Assembly (NCBI RefSeq): GCF_019263705.2
Contig: NZ_JADQDK010000001.1
Coordinates: 6,209,230-6,273,229 of the forward strand
DNA: 64,000 nt
Direction: 5' to 3'
DNA from: Pseudonocardia abyssalis
GTDB taxonomy: Bacteria; Actinomycetota; Actinomycetes; Mycobacteriales; Pseudonocardiaceae
This document shows positions 58,924 to 64,000 of the stretch, in pieces; within the stretch, counting starts at the first letter, position 1, and each line of letters starts with the position of its first letter. Below the pieces are notes generated by a model. That model did no database searches and was not told the DNA's origin. It was given only the letters and a program-made list of their open reading frames with translations. Both the position numbers and the translations under genes were made by a program.

Positions 58924-60900
58924 ATGAGCGACGTGGCGGCCGAGGTGACCGCGGGGGACGTGGCTCGCCGTACCTCCGTCGGGCTGGTGGTGGTTCAGGA
59001 CGGCGCCGTGCAGTGGGCCAACGACGCCGCCCGCGACCTCGTCGTCCCGCACGGCGGTTCCTGGCAGGGGCCGGCGTCGGTGGTGCGCCTCCTGCACGCC
59101 GTCCGCCCAGGTACCCGGCGCGAGGCGCTGCGCTGGCCGTCGCCGGTGGGCGGCACCCGCTGGTGGACGATCACCTGCAGCCTGCTCGACCCGGGCGGAC
59201 CGGCACTGCTCTACGAGGTCACCGACGAGACGCCGCGGCAGCTGCGCGACGACCGCAACGACCGCTGGCGCCTCGCGCGGCTCGAGGCGATGGCCGGCAT
59301 GGGGTCCTGGGAGTGGGACCCGCTGGACGAGCACGTGGAGTGGTCCGACTCGTTGCTGCGCCTGTTCGGCATCCCCCCGGGGGGCACACTCGACCAGGCC
59401 GGGTTCGCCAGGCTGATCCATGACGAGGACCGGGAGACGGTCGGCGCGGTGATCGCGGAAGCGCTGCGGACAGGCGCCCCCTTCACCTACACCCACCGCA
59501 TGCACTCCTACGACCGCAGCACGCTGCGCACGTTCGAGTGCTTCGGCGAGGTGTTCACCGACGCGTCGGGCGCACCGGTGCGGGTGCTCGGTGCGGTGCG
59601 CGACGTCACCGAGCAGAGCCGCGCCCGGGCCGAGCTCGCATTCCTCGCCGAGCACGACCCCCTCACCGGCATCGCCAACCGTCGCCGCATCACCGGGCGG
59701 CTCGAGGAGTGCCTGGCCGACGAGCAGGGGGCGGCGCTGCTGCTCGTCGACGTCGACAACTTCAAGGACGTCAACGACATCCGGGGCCACGCCGCGGGCG
59801 ACCGCGTCATGCGCACCCTCGCCGGCACGTTGGGGGCGCAGCTCGGGCCGGACGCGCTGCTGGGCAGGCTCGGCGGCGACGAGTTCGCGGTGGTGGTCCC
59901 GGCCTGCGGCGCCGCCGACGCACTGGACCTCGGCGAGCGCCTGTGCGCCGCGGCGCGCGGCACGCAGGTGCCGGGGGAGGGCGACGCCTTGCGCGTCAGC
60001 GTCTCGGTCGGGGTCGCGGCGTTCCGGCCGGGTCACGACGTCGAGAGCGCGATGTCGCAGGCCGACCTCGCGCTGTACGAGGCGAAGGGCGCCGGGCGCG
60101 ACCGGGCGCGGCTGTTCGCCCCCGACCAGTACGACCAGGCGCTGCGTCGCGTCTCGGTCCTGGAGCGCGTCCGGGCCGGGCTCGACCACGGCACCATGAC
60201 CTTCGACGCCCAGCCGATCCTCGACCTGAGGACGGGCACCGTCGTCCGGCACGAACTGCTGATCCGGCTGCGCGACGGGCTGGAGCCCGCACTCGGGCCC
60301 GCCGAGTTCCTGCCGGCGGCGGAACGGACGGACCTGGTGCTGCGGCTGGACCGCTGGGTCCTGGAACGGGCGATCGCGGCGTTGGCGACGCCGTGGGCGC
60401 TGGAGTCGCACCTGCGGCTGGAGGTCAACGTCTCGGCGCGGTCGCTCGACGACCCCGAGCTCGGCGCCTGGATCCTGTCGGTCCTCTCGCGCGCCGACGT
60501 CGACCCGCGCCGCCTCGGTCTGGAGATCACCGAGACCGCCGCGATCGCCAGCATCGACGCCGCCCGCGACCTCGCCTGTCGGCTCACCCGGGCCGGGTGC
60601 GGCTTCACCCTCGACGACTTCGGCGCCGGTTTCGGCTCCTTCTCCTACCTCAAGCACCTGCCGTTCACCGGGATCAAGATCGCCGGCGACTTCGTGCGGC
60701 AGCTCGACACGGAGCCGGTCGACCGGGCACTGGTCGAGGCCGTGGTGGGGGTGGCGCACCGGTTGGGGATCGTCACGGTCGCGGAGCAGGTGGACCGGCC
60801 GCCGCTGGTCGGCCAGCTCCGCGGGCTCGGCGTCGCGCAGGGGCAGGGCTACCACCTCGGGCGGCCGAAGCCGCTGCGTGAGGTGCTCGCCGCGCTCTAG
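58924..60900 (+). CDS. PAS-GGDEF-EAL cyclic-di-GMP protein
   Basis: A 658-residue soluble signalling protein. It has an N-terminal PAS-like region (about 15-105) and a second PAS (about 120-230, MGSWEWDPLDEHVEWSDSLL). GGDEF (about 235-400, DPLTGIANRRRITG and intact GRLGGDEFAVVV) is followed by EAL (about 405-655). The EAL motif reads HELLIR; N in EVNVSARS, E in LEITETAAI and DDFGAGFGSFSYLK are kept. The usual K-x-D is KIA, so phosphodiesterase activity may be lost or reduced. It would make or sense c-di-GMP. Stop codons with the convergent next gene overlap at CTAG. Confidence 0.88.
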   Translation: MSDVAAEVTAGDVARRTSVGLVVVQDGAVQWANDAARDLVVPHGGSWQGPASVVRLLHAVRPGTRREALRWPSPVGGTRWWTITCSLLDPGGPALLYEVTDETPRQLRDDRNDRWRLARLEAMAGMGSWEWDPLDEHVEWSDSLLRLFGIPPGGTLDQAGFARLIHDEDRETVGAVIAEALRTGAPFTYTHRMHSYDRSTLRTFECFGEVFTDASGAPVRVLGAVRDVTEQSRARAELAFLAEHDPLTGIANRRRITGRLEECLADEQGAALLLVDVDNFKDVNDIRGHAAGDRVMRTLAGTLGAQLGPDALLGRLGGDEFAVVVPACGAADALDLGERLCAAARGTQVPGEGDALRVSVSVGVAAFRPGHDVESAMSQADLALYEAKGAGRDRARLFAPDQYDQALRRVSVLERVRAGLDHGTMTFDAQPILDLRTGTVVRHELLIRLRDGLEPALGPAEFLPAAERTDLVLRLDRWVLERAIAALATPWALESHLRLEVNVSARSLDDPELGAWILSVLSRADVDPRRLGLEITETAAIASIDAARDLACRLTRAGCGFTLDDFGAGFGSFSYLKHLPFTGIKIAGDFVRQLDTEPVDRALVEAVVGVAHRLGIVTVAEQVDRPPLVGQLRGLGVAQGQGYHLGRPKPLREVLAAL

Positions 60901-61487
60901 CGGCGGGCCACGAGCCGCCGCAGGGGGACCGGCAGCCGGCACCCCGGGCCGCAGCGCCGGACGAGCTCCGCGGCCAGCTCCGTGCGGACGTCCGCGGTGA
61001 GGTCGGGCCACAACCCCGCCGCGGGGAGGTCCGCGACCGCGCGGCGGGCGGCACCGCCGTCGGGCAGGGGCAGGGTGAACGGGACGCGGTCGTCGGCCAG
61101 CACGGCGAAGTCGGCGGCCATGAGCAGCCACGACGCGTCGTCGAGCGCGGCGCGGTGGAGCCATGGCCCCCGGTGCACCGGGCGGAGGGCCCCGCGCCAG
61201 CGCAGGTCCGCGACCGAGCGCACCGACACCGACGGCGTGACGACGACGAGCGTCCCGCCGGGCCGCAGGGTGTCCCGCAGCCGGGCGAAGGCCCCGTCGA
61301 CGTCGACGACGCGGTGCAGTGCCAGCCGCAGCAGGACCCCGCCCGCCCCACCGCGCCCGGGCTCGTCCACGACGAGCCGGCCGCCGACGACACGGGGGAC
61401 CAGCACCGGATCGAGCCCTCGCAGCGGTGCGGCGGCCCATGCCGCGGCGTCGCCACCGCAGAGTGTGATGAGGGGATCGTCGGCCAC
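60897..61487 (-). CDS. Methyltransferase-like hypothetical protein
   Basis: A 196-residue protein. The central part LHRVVDVDGAFARLRDTLRP followed by GGTLVVVTPSV resembles the second half of a class I SAM-dependent methyltransferase (the LRPGG motif). The N-terminal SAM-binding GxGxG loop is not evident (LITLCGGDAAAWAAAPLRGL instead). It may be a diverged or inactive member. It is divergent from the CopD-CtaG gene, with 50 bp between starts. Confidence 0.5.
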   Translation of the reverse strand: MADDPLITLCGGDAAAWAAAPLRGLDPVLVPRVVGGRLVVDEPGRGGAGGVLLRLALHRVVDVDGAFARLRDTLRPGGTLVVVTPSVSVRSVADLRWRGALRPVHRGPWLHRAALDDASWLLMAADFAVLADDRVPFTLPLPDGGAARRAVADLPAAGLWPDLTADVRTELAAELVRRCGPGCRLPVPLRRLVARR

Positions 61488-61537
61488 CGCCGCAGTGTGC
61501 CCGGCCGGGCGTCGGACCTGCGGCTAGCCTGGTTGAC

Positions 61538-63721
61538 ATGGCGAAGACCCCCGTCGAGACCGCCGCTCCACCCCGTTCGTCCGGTCCGGCCGGGCTGGTC
61601 GCACTGGGGACGGCGATCGCCGTCCTCGTGGCCGCCGGCCTCACCGTCCTGTCCGGCGCCCGCCCGCTCGTCGCGCTCGGGCTGCCTGATCCGGGCGTGC
61701 TCACGACGGCAGGGCTGCCCGCCGTGCGGGCCGTCGCCGAGGTGGGGATGGTGCTGACGATCGGCGCGCTGCTGCTCGCCGCGTTCCTGGTGCCCCCGCA
61801 GCGGTCGGGGTACCTCGACGTCGCCGGGTACCGCGCGTTGCGGACGGCGTCGTGGACGGGCGCGGGATGGCTGGTCGCCGCGGTGCTGCTGGTGCCGCTC
61901 AACGTCGCCGACGCACTCGGCCGCCCGGTCGCGGACGTGCTCGACATCGGGCTGCTCGTCGACGTCGTGCCGCAGCTCGCGGCGTCCACGGCGTGGGCGT
62001 GGACCGCGGTGGTCGCGCTGCTCGTCGTCGTCGGGTGCCGGAGCGTGCTCACCTGGGGCTGGACGACGGTCCTGTTCGGACTGTCCGTGGTCGGGCCCCT
62101 GCCGGTGACGCTGACGGGCCACTCCGCCGCCGGGGGATCGCACGACCTGGCCACGGACAGCCTGGTGCTGCACGTGCTCGCCGCGTCGATGTGGGTGGGC
62201 GGTCTGGTGGCGGTGATCGCGCTCGCCGCCGCCCGCGGCCCCGACCGCGACGCCGCGTTGGGCACCGCCGTCCCGCGGTTCTCGAACATCGCGCTCGTGT
62301 GCTGGATCGTGCTGGCCGGCACCGGGATCGTGAACGCGTTGACGCGGATCGCCCCCGGAGCGCTGTTCGACAGCTACTACGGCGCTCTCCTGCTGGCGAA
62401 GGCCGGCGCGCTGCTGGCACTGGGTGCGCTGGGCGCTCTGCACCGGCAGCGCACCGTCGGCCCGGCGTCCCGGGGTGAGCCAGGGGCGCTGCTGCGCCTG
62501 GGGGGTGTCGAGATCCTGCTGATGCTCGCCACCATCGGGTTGGCGGTCGCGCTGGGACGCACGGCGGCACCGGACGACGGGAGCGGCGCACCGTCGCGGG
62601 CGGAGGCGCTGATCGGCTACGACCTGAACGGCCCGCCGACGCTGGAGCGGCTGCTGTTCGACTGGCGCTTCGACCTGATCTTCGGGACCGCGGCGATCGT
62701 GCTGGCGGTCGCCTATCTGGTGGGGGTGCGCCGGCTGCGGGCCCGGGGTGACGCATGGCCGGTGGGTCGCACCCTGGCCTGGCTGGCGGGGTGCGCGGCG
62801 CTGCTGCTGGCCACGAGCTCCGGGATCGGCCGGTACGGGCCCGCCATGTTCAGCGTCCACATGGGCGAGCACATGATCCTGTCGATGCTGGTGCCGATCC
62901 TGCTCGTACTGGGCGGGCCGGTGACGCTCGCGCTGCGGACGCTGCCCTCCGGGGGACGCTCCGGTCCGCCGGGGCCGCGGGAGTGGCTGCTGGCTGCGGT
63001 GCACTCCCCGGTGTCGCGCTGGCTGACGCACCCGCTGGTCGCGCTGCCGCTGTTCGTCGGGTCGTACTACGCGCTCTACTTCTCCGGGCTGTTCCCCGCG
63101 GCGCTACCCGAGCACGGGGCGCACGTGCTGATGAACCTGCACTTCCTGCTGGTGGGGGCGCTGTTCTTCTGGCCGATCATCGGGATCGACCCGTCACCGA
63201 GGCGGTTGCCGCCGGTCGCGCGCCTGGCGGTGGTGTTCGCATCGGTGCCCTTCCACGCCTTCTTCGGGGTGGCGCTGATGAGCAGCGCGACGGTGATCGG
63301 CGGCGACTTCTACCGCGCGCTCGCCCTGCCCTGGGTCCCTGACCTGCTGCAGGACCAGCGCCTGGGCGGCGGTCTCGCGTGGGCGTCGGGGGAGCTGCCG
63401 CTGCTGCTCGTGGTGATCGCTCTGCTGATCCAATGGTCGCGCCACGACGAACGGTCGGCGCGACGCGATGATCGTCGGGCCGAGCACGACGGTGACGCGG
63501 ACCTGAAGGCCTACAACGCCATGCTGCACCGCCTGGCGACGGAAACCGGGCCGCCCGTCGCGGAGAGCGACAATCTGAAAAGTTCCCCAGGTCACACCGA
63601 TCAGGGTGGCGGCACCGCCGAAGGGCGTCCGACGAGCCCACACGGACGCGACGACGTTGCCATCTCCGCAGTTCAGAGCCCTGATCGGGCGTCCCCGGAG
63701 CCGCCGGAAAGGTCCCGCTGA
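61538..63721 (+). CDS. CopD-CtaG fusion membrane protein
   Basis: A 727-residue polytopic membrane protein. Residues about 15-350 form a CopD copper-resistance domain (LHVLAASMWVGGLVAVIALA with the conserved His, and AKAGALLALGALGALHRQRT). Residues about 375-640 form a caa3-type CtaG cytochrome oxidase assembly domain (MFSVHMGEHMILSMLVPILL, LMNLHFLLVGALFFWPIIG, VPFHAFFGVALMSSATVIGG). The last 80 residues are polar and disordered. It would take up or deliver copper for oxidase maturation across the membrane. It is far from the copper operon, and no CsoR-like box is apparent upstream. Confidence 0.9.
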   Translation: MAKTPVETAAPPRSSGPAGLVALGTAIAVLVAAGLTVLSGARPLVALGLPDPGVLTTAGLPAVRAVAEVGMVLTIGALLLAAFLVPPQRSGYLDVAGYRALRTASWTGAGWLVAAVLLVPLNVADALGRPVADVLDIGLLVDVVPQLAASTAWAWTAVVALLVVVGCRSVLTWGWTTVLFGLSVVGPLPVTLTGHSAAGGSHDLATDSLVLHVLAASMWVGGLVAVIALAAARGPDRDAALGTAVPRFSNIALVCWIVLAGTGIVNALTRIAPGALFDSYYGALLLAKAGALLALGALGALHRQRTVGPASRGEPGALLRLGGVEILLMLATIGLAVALGRTAAPDDGSGAPSRAEALIGYDLNGPPTLERLLFDWRFDLIFGTAAIVLAVAYLVGVRRLRARGDAWPVGRTLAWLAGCAALLLATSSGIGRYGPAMFSVHMGEHMILSMLVPILLVLGGPVTLALRTLPSGGRSGPPGPREWLLAAVHSPVSRWLTHPLVALPLFVGSYYALYFSGLFPAALPEHGAHVLMNLHFLLVGALFFWPIIGIDPSPRRLPPVARLAVVFASVPFHAFFGVALMSSATVIGGDFYRALALPWVPDLLQDQRLGGGLAWASGELPLLLVVIALLIQWSRHDERSARRDDRRAEHDGDADLKAYNAMLHRLATETGPPVAESDNLKSSPGHTDQGGGTAEGRPTSPHGRDDVAISAVQSPDRASPEPPERSR

Positions 63722-63817
63722 CCCCGACCGTTCATCGGCGACGAGCGCGACGAGCACGACGCCGGGTGACGGTTACGGGCATGTTTCCGCAGGTCAGCGC
63801 GATTCAAGGGCGGCGAT

Positions 63818-63847
63818 TTGACTTGGTGTCAACCCCCCGCGTAACTT
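63818..63847 (+). promoter_or_regulatory. Sigma-70-type promoter with overlapping inverted repeat
   Basis: TTGACT (63,818-63,823) and TAACTT (63,842-63,847) are separated by 18 bp. The -35 box is part of the inverted repeat TTGAC-TTGGT-GTCAA (63,818-63,832), a possible operator. The driven gene lies beyond the window. Confidence 0.55.
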
Positions 63848-64000
63848 TCTCTTTGTCAGCGCGACACCGGACAGAACGAAGCCCCTCAGGGGCCCGGTCA
63901 CCAGGTGAGCGAGGACCGCCCCACTGGGACCCCCCAGGATCCGCAAGGATCGGGAGGTGTACAGTGGGAACACAGCCCCGGAACGTTGCCGAAAGGTAGC
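63848..64000 (+). other. Leader region of an out-of-window gene, with a possible 11-codon ORF
   Basis: This leader contains short GC stems (GCCCCT/AGGGGC around 63,880-63,892; GGATC repeats around 63,938-63,952). A possible small ORF starts at GTG 63,964, five or six bases after GGGAGG, and reads MGTQPRNVAER then TAG at 63,997-63,999. No larger gene can be supported here. Confidence 0.3.

Noticed and set aside
58657..62322. 1221-codon minus-strand gene
   Set aside because: It lies opposite PP2C, GGDEF-EAL and CopD-CtaG genes, and its composition is that of a shadow frame in GC-rich DNA.
63766..63999. 77-codon gene at the right edge
   Set aside because: It spans the promoter and leader region and has no family similarity.

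Overview
The window is very GC-rich (third codon positions almost all G or C), has dense 4-nt stop/start overlaps, many GTG starts, WhiB, type VII secretion-associated and pSAM2-type genes. This points to an Actinomycetota chromosome, most plausibly Pseudonocardiaceae. The genus is an inference from gene content; no rRNA is present to confirm it.

Layout. 1-6.8 kb (minus strand): a truncated acyl-CoA dehydrogenase, a sucrase/ferredoxin-like protein behind a possible iron box, an acyl-CoA synthetase, and a GT2-GT39 pair for lipid-linked sugar transfer. 6.8-8.6 kb is a gene graveyard holding remnants of a histidine kinase, a LivM-type permease and a second GT39. It is flanked by two oppositely oriented arrays of the same 22-bp repeat. 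8.5-10.7 kb: an OmpR-type two-component pair. 11-25 kb: lipid and redox metabolism (thiolase-like protein, acyl-CoA dehydrogenase, siderophore-interacting protein, TetR with a divergent Baeyer-Villiger monooxygenase, menC, FAD oxidoreductases, acyl-CoA ligase), then CHAD and PHP proteins. 25-28.5 kb: a sugar kinase, an SRPBCC protein and a YbaB / EspC-like / WXG-like type VII secretion operon. 28.6-30.2 kb: asparaginase and an FKBP lipoprotein. 30.2-35.8 kb: a five-gene copper operon (CPH-type ATPase, CsoR, CopZ, a secreted HVHP-repeat protein, CopA) behind one strong CsoR-like operator. 36-47.9 kb: PASTA lipoprotein, aldehyde dehydrogenase, a second two-component pair, a second Baeyer-Villiger monooxygenase, an operon of a dehydrogenase-like protein and a NadM-like nucleotidyltransferase next to a phosphoglycerate mutase-like gene, decayed genes, and a WhiB7-like regulator.

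47.9-57.97 kb is an integrated actinomycete integrative and conjugative element (AICE) of the pSAM2 class in the 3' half of tRNA-Arg(UCU). The att copies (47,913-47,950 and 57,898-57,935) are identical except for one base. That base changes a U-A pair of the tRNA acceptor stem to U.G, so the junctions can be polarised. The element carries int, xis, repSA-like, an FtsK/TraB motor split from its membrane part, a Pra-like activator, and a KorSA-like GntR repressor facing inverted-repeat operators. Cargo comprises a DMT transporter, a visibly low-GC DUF4365 nuclease-like gene with an AT-hook, and a DUF732-like lipoprotein.

58-64 kb: PP2C phosphatase, a PAS-GGDEF-EAL protein, a methyltransferase-like gene, a CopD-CtaG fusion, and at the right edge a promoter with a structured leader for a gene beyond the window.

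The best candidates for undescribed biology are the DUF4365 cargo gene, the secreted HVHP protein of the copper operon, the dehydrogenase-like/nucleotidyltransferase/mutase neighbourhood with missing catalytic residues, and the inverted 22-bp repeat arrays around the decayed locus.
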